The position numbers and the translations under genes are program-made. From Methylorubrum suomiense (GTDB lineage: Bacteria > Pseudomonadota > Alphaproteobacteria > Rhizobiales > Beijerinckiaceae): a stretch of 64,000 nucleotides of DNA. This document shows positions 52,642 through 61,690 of this stretch, one piece after another (within the stretch, counting starts at the first letter, position 1; the number at the start of each line of letters is the position of its first letter). Under the pieces are notes generated by a model. The model was given only the letters and a program-made list of their open reading frames with translations, ran no database searches and was not told where the DNA came from. The stretch covers positions 29,102-93,101 of the forward strand of contig NZ_BPRE01000019.1 of the NCBI RefSeq assembly GCF_022179765.1, in the 5' to 3' direction.

Positions 52642-53332
52642 CGTGGCCGCGATCCCCGGTCGGCGGGGCAGGGGCAAGGGATCCGACGCGACGCTCACGC
52701 CTGACCATCCCCGAACCACGCTCGCTGGCGCGTTCCGGAGACGGCGAGGCGTGCCGCGGAGGAGGGGGCCTGTGCGGACCGCCCGGCCCTCCTCGACCAA
52801 GGAAAGGCGCGGCGATCCGCGACCGCCGCCCGTTCGTGCCGGCTGGATACCGCCCCGATCATAGCGCGGCGGTTCAACCATCCCAGGCCGGTTGCCATGC
52901 CGCCTCGCAGCCCGTCAGTGTGCATGTCACCGCTAAATGGCGGCGGATATCCGAATTTGGCGGGATCAGCCGGGATTTGCCGGGACAGCGTGGGACACGG
53001 CAGTACCGTTTTGGTCAGGCTGCCGGGGTGGGCATGATGACAAATGGATTTGGGATCACCCCGTTTTGGTGGATGGTCAGAGGACTTGGCTAAGTAGATT
53101 TCATCGTAGACGCCCCTGGGGGCAGTCTCCTGCTCGTAGACTCTGGCTGCGTAACGCGGTTGGGTAAGGGGGGCGGCTCTCGAGCATCGGGAAACACCTC
53201 ACGCGAAAGCGCACTCTGTGTTTACAAAAACAGGGCAATCCCAGAGTTCGCTATAGCTGCACTGCAACACAGCAGATTGCCGAGCACGCGATTGAGATCG
53301 CGTCGCTTGGCCTCTATTTCTCTACGTGCCGG
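52642..53332. other. Gene-free stretch at the island border
   Basis: No supported gene. Short frames exist in several directions without protein character. Composition shifts from GC-rich RTX DNA to a mixed sequence, consistent with the edge of inserted DNA. Confidence 0.35.
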
Positions 53333-53488
53333 TGGTCGAATTCGGGACACTGCCCAATAGCGGGTAGGAGGGGTTACGGCCTCCCGCCGGTACCCCTAGA
53401 CACTTTCCGGCCAGACTCTCGGCACCCGATTAAGATCGCACCGCCCAATCTCTATCCTCCTGAAAGTCGGTGAACGAAATCGGGGCAC
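53333..53488 (+). repeat. 156-bp direct repeat, copy A (left island border)
   Basis: Begins TGGTCGAATTCG and ends AACGAAATCGGGGCAC. A copy of the same length and orientation is at 61535-61690, differing at roughly 20 positions by eye. The shared core includes GCGGGTAGGAGGGGTTACGG. The beginning and end of the unit are themselves related, as if it were one unit of a tandem array. No coding function seen. Confidence 0.8.
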
Positions 53489-53606
53489 TCGACGGCGATG
53501 CTCTTGCCTCGCGCGGTCTGAACCTTAATCTGGCGCAGCAGCAGCGCGACCTGTTCCACGCTCGGGCTCTGTTCTTGACCTTGACCCAGCCAACTGGTCC
53601 GCGCCG
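53489..53606 (-). pseudogene. Fragment of an IS3-family transposase OrfA
   Basis: On the minus strand the text VEQVALLLRQIKVQTARGKSIAVEC matches the start of an IS3-type OrfA (EQIVxLLRQIE...GKT...C). The similarity stops abruptly at 53488, where the 156-bp repeat begins. Only the first helix-turn-helix strand is left, so it is a remnant. Confidence 0.55.
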
Positions 53607-53653
53607 AGCGCAAGTTTTTCGGGCATCCTGAACCCTGAAGGAGGGCGGGTGCC

Positions 53654-53920
53654 ATGTCTCGCAAACGCTTCACGAACGAGCAGATCGCTTTTGCCCTGCG
53701 GCAGGCAGAGAACGGTGCGACGGTGGACGAGGTCTGCCGGAAAATGGGCATGTCCGAGCCGGCGTTCGACCGGTGGAAGAAGCAGTTCGTCGGCATGGGC
53801 GTGCCAGAGATCCGGCGGCTGAAGCAGCTGGAGGACGAGAACGGCAAGCTCAAGCGGTTGGTCGCCGACCTGACGCTGGACCGCTCCATGCTGCAGGACG
53901 TGCTCAAGCGAAAGTGGTGA
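53654..53920 (+). CDS. IS3-family transposase OrfA
   Basis: An 88-residue DNA-binding subunit. The helix-turn-helix reads RKRFTNEQIAFALRQAENGA, then VDEVCRKMGMSEPAFDRWKKQFVG. The leucine-zipper-like region, LKQLEDENGKLKRLVADLTLDRSMLQDVL, is typical of IS3 OrfA. The stop overlaps the GTG of OrfB, where IS3 elements normally make a fused transposase by -1 frameshifting. Intact in itself, but its OrfB partner is broken. Confidence 0.88.
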   Translation: MSRKRFTNEQIAFALRQAENGATVDEVCRKMGMSEPAFDRWKKQFVGMGVPEIRRLKQLEDENGKLKRLVADLTLDRSMLQDVLKRKW

Positions 53921-54755
53921 GGCCCGCCGTTCGCCGCGAGGTCGCCGGCCACCTGCAGGTGGCCTACGGCATCTGCGAGCGACGGGTCTGCCAGGCTACC
54001 GGCTTCGGCCGGTCGTCTCAGCGTTACCGCAAGCGCTCTGATCCGCAGGTGGCGCTGCGGATGCGGCTGAAGGAACTCGCTGCCGCACGGGTGCGCTATG
54101 GCTACCGGCGACTGCACATCCTGTTGCGGCGGGAGGGCTGGGCCGTGAACCACAAGTGAACGTACCGGATCTACCGCGACGAAGGGCTGTCGATCCGGAC
54201 CAAGCTGCCCAAGCGCAAACGGGCCTGGCGCTACCGGCTAGGGCGGCCTGTGATTGGTGGTCCCAATGAGGTCTGGGCCATGGACTTCGTGTCCGACCGC
54301 CTGTTCGACGGGCGTCCGTTCCGAATTCTGACGGTAGTGGACTGCCACACGCGAGAGGCGCTCTCGCTCACACCAAGAGCCAACTTACGCGCCTTCCAGG
54401 TGACTGAGGCGCTCGACGCCTTGGCCCAGCTGCGGGGTCGGCCCAAAAGCCTACGGGTGGACAATGGGCCGGAGTTTGCCGGTCGTATGCTCGATCAGTG
54501 GGCCTACCTGAACGGGGTCGAGATCGACTTCTCCCGACCGGGCAAGCCGACCGACAACGCCTACATCGAGTCGTTCAACGGCCGCCACGGGCGGAATGTC
54601 TGAACGCCTCGTGGTTCCTGTCGCTGGCCGATGCCCGCGAGCGCATCGAGGACTGGAGGTGTCACTACAACGAAGACCGCCCCCACACGGCCCTGGGCGG
54701 CTTGACGCCTCGAGCCTTCGCCAACCAAGCTGTCACAGCCCAAGAAATTGCATAG
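53917..54755 (+). pseudogene. IS3-family transposase OrfB, disrupted
   Basis: Starts GTG at 53917 within the OrfA stop. The reading frame encodes RRLHILLRREGWAVNHK, then TGA at 54157-54159, in place of the usual arginine codon before TYRIYRDEGL. It continues with the catalytic core: WAMDFVSDRLFDGR with the first D of the DDE triad, LRVDNGPEFAG with the second D, and DNAYIESFNGR with the E. A one-base loss near 54585 then shifts the frame. The true C-terminus (ECLNASWFLSL, HYNEDRPHTALGGLTP) is read in another frame to 54755. Both lesions would prevent a full-length integrase. Confidence 0.88.
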
Positions 54756-55091
54756 GTGGCGGACCACAAACCGGGTCAACTCTACGGCCTACAAGCCATA
54801 CCTTAGGGCGGACCACTTCGGTGGGGCGGATCAAGTTGCGCCCGTCATTGGCGGCGATTCTTGATGGAGTGAGCGGCTACATTTCGGAGTTCGGCGCCAC
54901 GCCCGATCTGGCGGCGCCAACTGCTCGGCGGCGCTGCGGCCACAGCAAGGAGCCGCAGCCCCGTGGTGGTGCGACAGCTCTTCGGGATGTACAGGGTCAG
55001 AAGGCCACAATATGGTCCAGCGCGAGATGCCATAAAGGAGCTGTCGATTCCGATGACCGACTTGGTCGAGAACCACAGAGGCTGAACCATC
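54756..55091. other. Gene-free stretch between the IS and the methyltransferase
   Basis: No supported gene. It includes the right end of the IS, not definable by eye, and the upstream region of the methyltransferase. AAAGGAG occurs at 55035, too far upstream to serve the GTG at 55092. Confidence 0.35.
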
Positions 55092-56033
55092 GTGGACCAT
55101 AGGATTCAGTTACAGCGTGCGATGATGGACCTGCTTCGCGCGCCCTCCGCGCAAGCCAGGCAGGTGTCGGCTGAAGCAATCAGCCGAGCGGCCTTGGACT
55201 TCGCGGCTTCCTACGAAGCGGCGCCGCGTCCGGAGCCCGCACAAGCGCTAGAGCGCGACAAGCACGCTCTGGCCCTAGCAGGCGACCGGCTGGACGAGAT
55301 TGACGATACAACCCTGGACGCGTTCAATAAGCTTCTACCTTGGGCAGCGATGACGACGGACCGTCGGGGGCGGATCGTCGGGGGCGCCTGGAGCAATACG
55401 AAGCGTGCAAACTTCGGTAAGTTGATCGACAATCGCATTCGCGAGTTCGATCGCTTTTCACCGCTCAAAGGAAAGCACGTACTCGAGATTGGCTGCTTCG
55501 AGGGTATCCACACCCTTGGCTGCCTGCTTCTAGGGGCACGAGTTACGGGCGTTGACGGGCGTATAGAGAACATAGTGAAGACGATGGCACGCCTCTGGGC
55601 GTATGGGCAGACTACGCCGCTTCTTTTTTGGGACCTGGAAGGCGAGCCACCCTACAGTCTAGCGCAATTCTGGGACGTGCTCCATCATATCGGTGTTCTT
55701 TATCACCTCACTAACCCAGTCGAGCATCTCGACCTTGTTCTGCCGCGAACGAAGCAAGCGATCATCCTCGATACACATGTCGCCTTTGACGACGAGCACG
55801 TCGATGGGACGTATACGGTCGCTGGCCGCATCTACCGCTACCAGCTGCAGCAGGAAGCCCATACGGTTAGCCCGTTTGCGGGACTTCGCGATCATGCTAA
55901 ATGGCTACGTGTAGAGGACCTGGAAGACATCTGCCGTCGTCACGGCTTCGCTGACATCCGCAGGGTCGAAGATCGCAACGAACGAAACGGAAGGCGGGTC
56001 CTGCTCTGGGCGTTTCGCGAGTCCGTTGCTTAG
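55092..56033 (+). CDS. SAM-dependent methyltransferase (class I)
   Basis: A 313-residue cytosolic enzyme. After about 105 residues of helical N-terminal region, motif I appears as KHVLEIGCFEGIHTLGCLLL, with the acidic residue of motif II in VTGVDGR. FWDVLHHIGVLYHLTNPVEHL is the post-I region typical of small-molecule and sugar/tRNA-uridine-like methyltransferases (DUF1698-like). The C-terminal part carries a beta-rich insert (DGTYTVAGRIYRYQ). Position among glycosyltransferases suggests methylation of a surface glycan. GTG start; GC lower than the genome average, supporting acquisition by transfer. Confidence 0.8.
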   Translation: MDHRIQLQRAMMDLLRAPSAQARQVSAEAISRAALDFAASYEAAPRPEPAQALERDKHALALAGDRLDEIDDTTLDAFNKLLPWAAMTTDRRGRIVGGAWSNTKRANFGKLIDNRIREFDRFSPLKGKHVLEIGCFEGIHTLGCLLLGARVTGVDGRIENIVKTMARLWAYGQTTPLLFWDLEGEPPYSLAQFWDVLHHIGVLYHLTNPVEHLDLVLPRTKQAIILDTHVAFDDEHVDGTYTVAGRIYRYQLQQEAHTVSPFAGLRDHAKWLRVEDLEDICRRHGFADIRRVEDRNERNGRRVLLWAFRESVA

Positions 56034-56214
56034 GCAACGGGCCAGGATACGGTGCCAAGCGGGCGCTTTCACCCAAGTGCGATGTTGGGTATGGCGGTCG
56101 TGCAGTCGGCTACCCGTGACTGCTTTCAGCTTCCCTTCGTCGTGCAAGACTTGCTAGTTGTCGATACTGGCGGAGCGAGACGCGCTCGCTGTATGAGCGG
56201 CGGTATGCTTGGAT

Positions 56215-57165
56215 ATGGTATGGGTTGCCATTTGCTCATATGCAACAACGGGAGAAATCGATTTGTCGCCTTCGCCTCTCGACGCACTCGGCACGGCCGA
56301 GCCGACAAAACGAACGGCGCTTTGCTGTATTGCTCGTAATGAAGCGCGCGATATCGGTGAATGGATTATATACCACGCGCGGATCGGTTTCGACGCCATC
56401 ATCCTCTACAATCACCGTTCGGTCGATAGCACGGGCGAGGTTGCACGGAGAGCCGCTGCCCTCGCTGAGGTAGATTTGACTGTCGTTCCCTGGGACGAGG
56501 AGATTAGTCCTCAAAACAAAGCTTACAGCCATGCATTAGATACTTTCGGTGAACGCTTCGAATGGATGGCGTTCATCGACAGTGATGAGTTCATTGTTCC
56601 GGTCAAGGATCGCACGATCGGACAGTTTCTAGATTCACTCGGGCCGGTTTCTGCGGTCGCTATCCACTGGGTCTGCTATGGATCTTCGGGGTACGTGGCG
56701 TTCCCAGCGGGTTCGGTCACGGCATCGTTTTTGTGGAGAGGACCGCTGGGCCTGTCGATCAATTGTCATGTTAAGATGATTGTCCGCCCAGAAAAGGTCG
56801 ATCGAGTGATCAATCCGCACTATTTTAGCTTGAAGGACGGGAGCGAATGTTACACCCCCATGCTTGAATTGCCTTCCTGGAGGAAACCCGGCAAAACTCT
56901 CTCGCCTTCCGGGCAGGACATTATTCGCATTAATCATTACTTTACCCGATCTCGTGCTCATTTTTTAGAAAAACTTGCTCGCCCAAGGGCGACAAAAGCC
57001 CATGTGGTTCGGGTTGATAATTTTGCTGAGAATGACACGAACGACGAGCTTGATCCCGTCATTCCTTATCTATTTCCTAATGTCCTCACAGAAATTAAGT
57101 CGAATCTTGCTTTAATACGGCCAGTTGCCCGTGAGATATCGACATCCGGCGGCGAAAGCGTTTAG
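56215..57165 (+). CDS. Glycosyltransferase, GT2/GT92-like
   Basis: A 316-residue enzyme. The GT-A fold start is TALCCIARNEARDIGEWIIYHARIGFDAIILYNHRSVD, as in the Glyco_tranf_2_4/GT92 group. The metal-binding motif is FIDSDEFIVP. GPLGLSINCHVKMIVRP and a late NHYFTRSRAHFLEKLARP complete the domain. No membrane helix. The first 35 residues are not conserved-looking, so the true start may lie later; an in-frame TTG at 56209 is also possible. Codon use is visibly AT-richer than upstream genes, with AAA, TTT and ATA codons. Sugar donor and acceptor unknown. Confidence 0.82.
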   Translation: MVWVAICSYATTGEIDLSPSPLDALGTAEPTKRTALCCIARNEARDIGEWIIYHARIGFDAIILYNHRSVDSTGEVARRAAALAEVDLTVVPWDEEISPQNKAYSHALDTFGERFEWMAFIDSDEFIVPVKDRTIGQFLDSLGPVSAVAIHWVCYGSSGYVAFPAGSVTASFLWRGPLGLSINCHVKMIVRPEKVDRVINPHYFSLKDGSECYTPMLELPSWRKPGKTLSPSGQDIIRINHYFTRSRAHFLEKLARPRATKAHVVRVDNFAENDTNDELDPVIPYLFPNVLTEIKSNLALIRPVAREISTSGGESV

Positions 57166-57315
57166 CAACAATCGAAACAACTTTGATCTGCGATCGCCGA
57201 GTCGATAGCTGGAAGGTGCTGCGTCGTCCGTATTGGGGCAGTGTCGCCGACTGCGTCGGATCCACCTCAATGAATTTTAAGTGTTTGTAAGTAGCTGTCA
57301 AACCAACACCCAAGG

Positions 57316-58464
57316 GTGCTGCGCATCCTGCATGTTTCGCTTGGACGCGCGGTGCCTGCTGAAGCGGCACCTGAGGCAAAGATGACGACCAGAATACCTG
57401 CTCCCGGTTTTCCAAACGCTTATCTTTGTAATTACGATGCACATCAGATCGAGCGCGATCTATCATGCGCAGAGATCATGCCGCAAGGCGTTGAGCCTGA
57501 GCTAATGACATTCAATGATGTCTGGATGTATCCGGGCTTTTCTAGTCTTTATCAGGACAACGGCGAACGCATTCCAGGAACCGAATCTAGGTATTTTCGC
57601 CCCAATACGCCGGTCCGTCCTGCAGATATTGAAAGATCGGCAGTTGCGAATGACGGAAATAGTCCGCTGTTAGTAGACCCGTCCGCGCTTCGGAAGTTTT
57701 ACGGCGGATTTCTCACGATAGATAGGCCTATCTTATATTTCGGGATGTACACGCGGCATTACGGCCACTTTCTGACCGATAGCATGAGTCGGCTATGGGC
57801 GAACCGGTCGCTTCCAAGCGATTTGATGCGCGTCTTCCTGCCCCACGGATCGCCTGATCGGGCAAAAATTCCATTTATTAAATTTATAAATGAAAAACTA
57901 AATTTGGGGTCGTTGCCGCCAGAGATCACCTCGTATCCAGTGCGGTTCAGAAAAGTCGTTGTGCCGGAGCCGGCCTTCCAGACGCGATACAGGATCTTCG
58001 ACAACGCCGACACTCCTCACCTTGACGTAACGCATGCTGTCGACCACGCCGATGAACAAACGCGGCCAGTCTATCTCAGCCGATCTCGGCTTCAACAACG
58101 GCTCCGTGACATCAGCGATGAGGATCAGGTAGAGGCTATATTCCGTAGTCGTGGATTTCAAGTTATTTATCCGGAAATGCTAACCCTTTCAGATCAGATC
58201 AAGATCTTTAATACCGCTCCAATCCTTGCTGGATTCATAGGTTCGGCTTTTCACACTGCCTTGTTCTCTCGGCGCAGCTACTCGGGGCAGATGATCTTGA
58301 TTGCTGGAAACGAAGTCCTGAGTGCGCGTTTTCTTCTTATTGGGGCGATCAAGGGCTTTACTACCGATTACGTCAAAGCGGGCCGCTACAGCAGCTCGTC
58401 AGGAAAACGAGAGGTCATTCCTGACGTGGACGCGATCAAGAGCTATCTCGAGTCCAAGTTCTAA
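57316..58464 (+). CDS. GT61-family (DUF563) glycosyltransferase
   Basis: A 382-residue enzyme. GT61 landmarks are MYTRHYGHFLTDSMSRLW (the H-Y-x-H-F-L text), FRKVVVPEPAFQTRY, RPVYLSRSRLQQRLRDISDED, FRSRGFQVIYPEMLTLSDQIKIFNTAPILAGFIGSAFHTALF. GTG at 57316 is used; an ATG at 57382 (MTTRIPAPGF) is equally possible. Lower GC than the core genes. It ends in a four-base convergent overlap with the leftward beta-helix gene. With the neighbouring transferases it suggests a small glycan-modifying set. Confidence 0.82.
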   Translation: MLRILHVSLGRAVPAEAAPEAKMTTRIPAPGFPNAYLCNYDAHQIERDLSCAEIMPQGVEPELMTFNDVWMYPGFSSLYQDNGERIPGTESRYFRPNTPVRPADIERSAVANDGNSPLLVDPSALRKFYGGFLTIDRPILYFGMYTRHYGHFLTDSMSRLWANRSLPSDLMRVFLPHGSPDRAKIPFIKFINEKLNLGSLPPEITSYPVRFRKVVVPEPAFQTRYRIFDNADTPHLDVTHAVDHADEQTRPVYLSRSRLQQRLRDISDEDQVEAIFRSRGFQVIYPEMLTLSDQIKIFNTAPILAGFIGSAFHTALFSRRSYSGQMILIAGNEVLSARFLLIGAIKGFTTDYVKAGRYSSSSGKREVIPDVDAIKSYLESKF

Positions 58465-59867
58465 GGGGTCCGCACCATTTCAAAAGTGTCCGTGCCTGTC
58501 TCCCGAAGTGGATTGGCAGAGATCTGCTTTAAGCCGGGCCTGACAATTTTGTTGTCAATCCAGTCGTTGTAGCCGCTTCCGCCGCGAACGTAGGCATACT
58601 TCCCATTGCCGCCCGGATCTAGAACATTGTTCTCGATGATGTTGTCCGTCGCAATCCCTCCCCCCTCGCTGCCATTGCCGGTTCGAATGCAGGCCGTGTC
58701 CGACCCGTCATAGGTTCGTCGGGCGTTGACCTCCTTGACGGTGTTTCGGCTAATGGTGTTCCGCGCTGTGTTCGCCTGACCGCGAGACGACCCAACGATT
58801 ACGATGCCTGCGATGCCGGAGCGAAGAACTATGTTGTCAGTGACGTTGTTGTCGGATGCGCCATGAATCAGCTTGATTCCGAATAAATACGAATCTGTGA
58901 CCGTGTTATCTGTGATCTGGCCGGTGATGCCAAATATATCGAGACCCTCGCCTACGTTTGCGACGTGATTTTTTCGTATAACGTAATCTGATACATGCAG
59001 CAGATTGATTCCGTCGGTCTGGTATCCGTGCGCTTTGAAGAATTCCGGCGAGACGGTCATGTTCAAAATGGTGTTTTCGGCAATCACGATTCCCGATGAC
59101 GAGACGCCGGCGACCGTGTCGTTGTCGACCTCAATCCCGGTAATCTGAGGAAGCGCAGGCCAGACGCTATCGTCGTAAAAGTCATGGATACGGTTTCGAG
59201 TGATGCGGTTCTTGCCCGTGAGTGAGGCTGCCTTGATGCCGCAGCCCAGCGGGAAGCCGGAAATGTCGAGCGCGTCGATGACGAGATTGCGGACGTTTCG
59301 GGCAACGACCGCGTTGACGCAGCGATTTGTCTTTCGCTCTGATTCTATTCTGAAGCCGCGGAGGACAGGCGTGTCGCGCGGCTGCGACGGATCGCGCTTC
59401 GACCCCGACAGGTCCAGCACCACGGCGTTATCGCCGTAACGTCCGGCAACCGAGAGGTCGCGATTGTTGAACGAGGCCGCGGGCACAAAAATGGTAGCGC
59501 CGCCGCTGCCTACCAGCCCACCGGCATCGGGGATGGCGAGACGGCGGTTCAAGACGTACCGCTTTCCGTCCGTGAGGCGAACCGGCCGCCGGTTCTCGGC
59601 CATGTAGGCCACCGCCCGCCCGAAGGCCTCGTCGTCTGCTGCCCACCCGTCGCCTTTGGCTCCAAAGTTTTCGACAGCAAGGAGTTCGGTGCGGTCGGCG
59701 TCGGTGCCACGAGCTAGACGGAGGTAGGCAGGACCGGCCGGCGCTACGCTCTCTGAGAAGGCCGCTGCGCCTTTCGTGGCGGTGAATGCCGCGAGGCTAA
59801 GGCCCGCGCCGAGGAGCCTCCGCCTTGTCGGATCGTGCAGATCGGAGGAGACTGAGTCCTTGCGCAT
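58461..59867 (-). CDS. Tat-exported right-handed beta-helix protein
   Basis: A 468-residue protein. The N-terminus has a twin-arginine signal, DPTRRRLLGAGLSLAAFTA, with cleavage after about residue 35. A pectate-lyase-like start follows (VENFGAKGDGWAADDEAFGRAVAY, GGLVGSGGATIFVPAASF). Then comes a long right-handed beta-helix with repeating N-x-I/V-x-x-N units (IVIAENTILNM, ITDNTVTDSYLFGI, ATDNIIENNVL). Such proteins bind or cleave polysaccharides in the periplasm. Catalytic residues cannot be assigned. An upstream ATG (59897) would add ten residues. It is divergent from the FkbM-type gene. Confidence 0.83.
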   Translation of the reverse strand: MRKDSVSSDLHDPTRRRLLGAGLSLAAFTATKGAAAFSESVAPAGPAYLRLARGTDADRTELLAVENFGAKGDGWAADDEAFGRAVAYMAENRRPVRLTDGKRYVLNRRLAIPDAGGLVGSGGATIFVPAASFNNRDLSVAGRYGDNAVVLDLSGSKRDPSQPRDTPVLRGFRIESERKTNRCVNAVVARNVRNLVIDALDISGFPLGCGIKAASLTGKNRITRNRIHDFYDDSVWPALPQITGIEVDNDTVAGVSSSGIVIAENTILNMTVSPEFFKAHGYQTDGINLLHVSDYVIRKNHVANVGEGLDIFGITGQITDNTVTDSYLFGIKLIHGASDNNVTDNIVLRSGIAGIVIVGSSRGQANTARNTISRNTVKEVNARRTYDGSDTACIRTGNGSEGGGIATDNIIENNVLDPGGNGKYAYVRGGSGYNDWIDNKIVRPGLKQISANPLRETGTDTFEMVRTP

Positions 59868-60325
59868 AAAGGGTCGTCCAGTGATGCACCGCGACATCTC
59901 AAATTAGGGTATGTGCACGAGGTCGACAGCCGCAGCGTATTAAGAGCGTATAGCTTAATTCAGGTTCGGGAGGAACTAGCGTATCGGTCTGAGGTCTTAC
60001 GTTGTTGGCTTCTTACGCGTCACTGTCGAATCTATTGGCGCAGGCTGTCTTTGCTGCAGGGCCGCTGAGCGGAGGTCACCGTGATAGGGGAGGGCGACGC
60101 GCCCATTGCAGGGCCGATCGAATCGCGCAAGCCCTGACCAAGGGGCTATGCTGGCTCTCGGCACCGGAGCCGTCGTGTCTCGCGTTGACAACTCGCATTA
60201 GATCGGTACGAGCGACCAGTCGGGCGATCTTTTTGTTTTCCCGAACTCTTCTTAAAATTTTATCCGATCTGCTCTTAACATGGGTCTCCCCGCATAACGG
60301 CCCGCAACGATGGTGGTATGTCGCA
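59868..60325. other. Divergent promoter region in the island
   Basis: No supported gene. An open frame extends the downstream methyltransferase 5' to 60002 but lacks protein character. The region around 59930-60000 is AT-rich and probably carries promoters for both directions. Confidence 0.4.
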
Positions 60326-61060
60326 ATGATCAACCAGAACTTGATCTTCGATCTGGGGATGAGCGAGGGGAACGACACGGCCTACTATCTTGCAAAAGGC
60401 TTCAGCGTCGTCGGCGTTGAGGCAGATCCAGTAATTTGCGTTGCGCTGCGAAATCGGTTCGCCCACGAGATCGCAGCTGGTCGCCTTGATCTATTCAACG
60501 CCGCCGCCTTTCACACGGCCGGTATGGCGGTCGATCTTTGGAGGAATGACGCTGCGCAGGGCACGTCCTCTCTTCGCAAAAGCAACAAGGCCCAATTTGC
60601 GGACTCTCAGCGTTCCTTCTCGGTTAAGACGGTGGATTGGCCGACCCTAGTTACGAAACACGGTGTGCCACGCTACTGCAAGATCGACATCGAAGGTGGA
60701 GAGATCGACTTCCTGAAGTCGGTGTCGGGAGCCGAGGCGCTTCCGCCCTACATGTCGGCCGAGAGCAAGACACTGGAACCGATCGTGGCGCTCCACGAAC
60801 TCGGCTACCGACATTTCAAACTTGTGGACCAGGGCGCCGTACGCTCCTTTCCGATCTGCAACCCTCCACTCGAGGGGACCTATGTTCCCAAGCCCGATTG
60901 GAGACACACGTCGGGTCCGTTCGGGCGCGAACTGCCCGGCCCGGCTTGGCTCTCCTTCAACGAGATTAAGGATCTGTTCCAGACTCTGCTGGAGATCAAG
61001 CGGCACCGGACTGTCGGCTGGACCTGGTATGACTGCCATGCGGCCATCGAGGTCGACTGA
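60326..61060 (+). CDS. FkbM-family methyltransferase
   Basis: A 244-residue SAM-dependent methyltransferase. The FkbM opening is IFDLGMSEGNDTAYYLAKGFSVVGVEADP (motif I and acidic loop). VKTVDWPTLVTKHGVPRYCKIDIEGGEIDFL is the most diagnostic FkbM segment (K-I-D-I-E-G). The C-terminus extends about 80 residues with tryptophan-rich text (PDWRHTSGPFG, TVGWTWYDCH). FkbM enzymes O-methylate sugars or polyketides; in this context a glycan is likely. The ATG fits the start of motif I; longer in-frame starts exist but encode unlikely sequence. Confidence 0.87.
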   Translation: MINQNLIFDLGMSEGNDTAYYLAKGFSVVGVEADPVICVALRNRFAHEIAAGRLDLFNAAAFHTAGMAVDLWRNDAAQGTSSLRKSNKAQFADSQRSFSVKTVDWPTLVTKHGVPRYCKIDIEGGEIDFLKSVSGAEALPPYMSAESKTLEPIVALHELGYRHFKLVDQGAVRSFPICNPPLEGTYVPKPDWRHTSGPFGRELPGPAWLSFNEIKDLFQTLLEIKRHRTVGWTWYDCHAAIEVD

Positions 61061-61178
61061 CGTGGCTCCCAGATTTTATCCAGCTTGATCCTGAGTGCTA
61101 CAGTAAATTTTGGTGACGTTTCCAAAAAATACTGATCCGGATAGAAATTGAGTTCGGCTTTTTGCGAGGACCGAACGG

Positions 61179-61534
61179 ATGAAGCGGAATCTTGTGTCTG
61201 AAGAGCAGATCGGCGGGGTGATGAAGGAGGACGAGGCGAGCGCGGAGGTGGCCGATCTGTGCCCGAAGCATGGCTGAACGAGACGAAGTTCTTGGCTTGG
61301 AAGTTCAAGTTCGACGGTCTCGATGCGGGTGAAGTCAAGCGCCTGCGATCTTCGGAGCACGAGAACACGAAGCTGAAGTAGCTGCTTGCCGAGGCGATGC
61401 TCGACAACACCGCGCTGAAGGTCTGCTGGGGAAAAAGGTGACGCCTGCTGTCCAGTGAGAGGCTGTCGCGCATCTTCGGACGGTTTTCGAGATAAGCGAG
61501 CGGCGGGCGTGCCGGCTCCTGGCCTGCTGCCGGA
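61179..61534 (+). pseudogene. Degenerate IS3-family transposase (OrfA and start of OrfB)
   Basis: OrfA-like text begins MKRNLVSEEQIGGVMKEDEA, with ADLCPKHG. It then shifts frame near 61275 into FLAWKFKFDGLDAGEVKRLR and is stopped by TAG at 61378, followed by LLAEAMLDNTALK, the usual end of an IS3 OrfA. OrfB starts GTG near 61438, has a TGA seven codons in, continues HLRTVFEISERRACRLLA, and is cut off at 61534 where the 156-bp repeat starts. Clearly a decayed fragment of a different IS3 type from the one at 53654. Confidence 0.82.
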
Positions 61535-61690
61535 TGGTCGAATTCGAGACTCTGCTCAAAAGCGGGTAGGAGGGGTTACGGCCTCCCGCCGAGACCCCTA
61601 GACACCTTCCGGCCTGACGCTCGGCGCCCAGTTGAGATCGCCCCGCCCAATCTCTATTCTCTTGAGCGTCGGTGGACGAAATCGGGGCAC
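61535..61690 (+). repeat. 156-bp direct repeat, copy B (right island border)
   Basis: Same length and orientation as copy A (53333-53488), begins TGGTCGAATTCG and ends GACGAAATCGGGGCAC. A partial further unit starts at 61673 (period 138 bases) and continues to about 61725 with AAAAGCGGGTAAGAGG, so the element is a tandem array here. Confidence 0.8.

Larger units (their letters stand above)
53654..54755 (+). mobile_element. IS3-family insertion sequence, inactivated
   Basis: Contains the two overlapping frames of an IS3 element: OrfA intact and OrfB with one nonsense codon and one frameshift. I could not identify convincing terminal inverted repeats, so the true ends lie somewhat outside the coding span given. 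It lies just inside the left copy of the 156-bp repeat. Confidence 0.75.

Noticed and set aside
60002..60325. An N-terminal extension of the FkbM-type gene
   Set aside because: The extension has no fold-like features and the FkbM motif I begins directly after the ATG at 60326.
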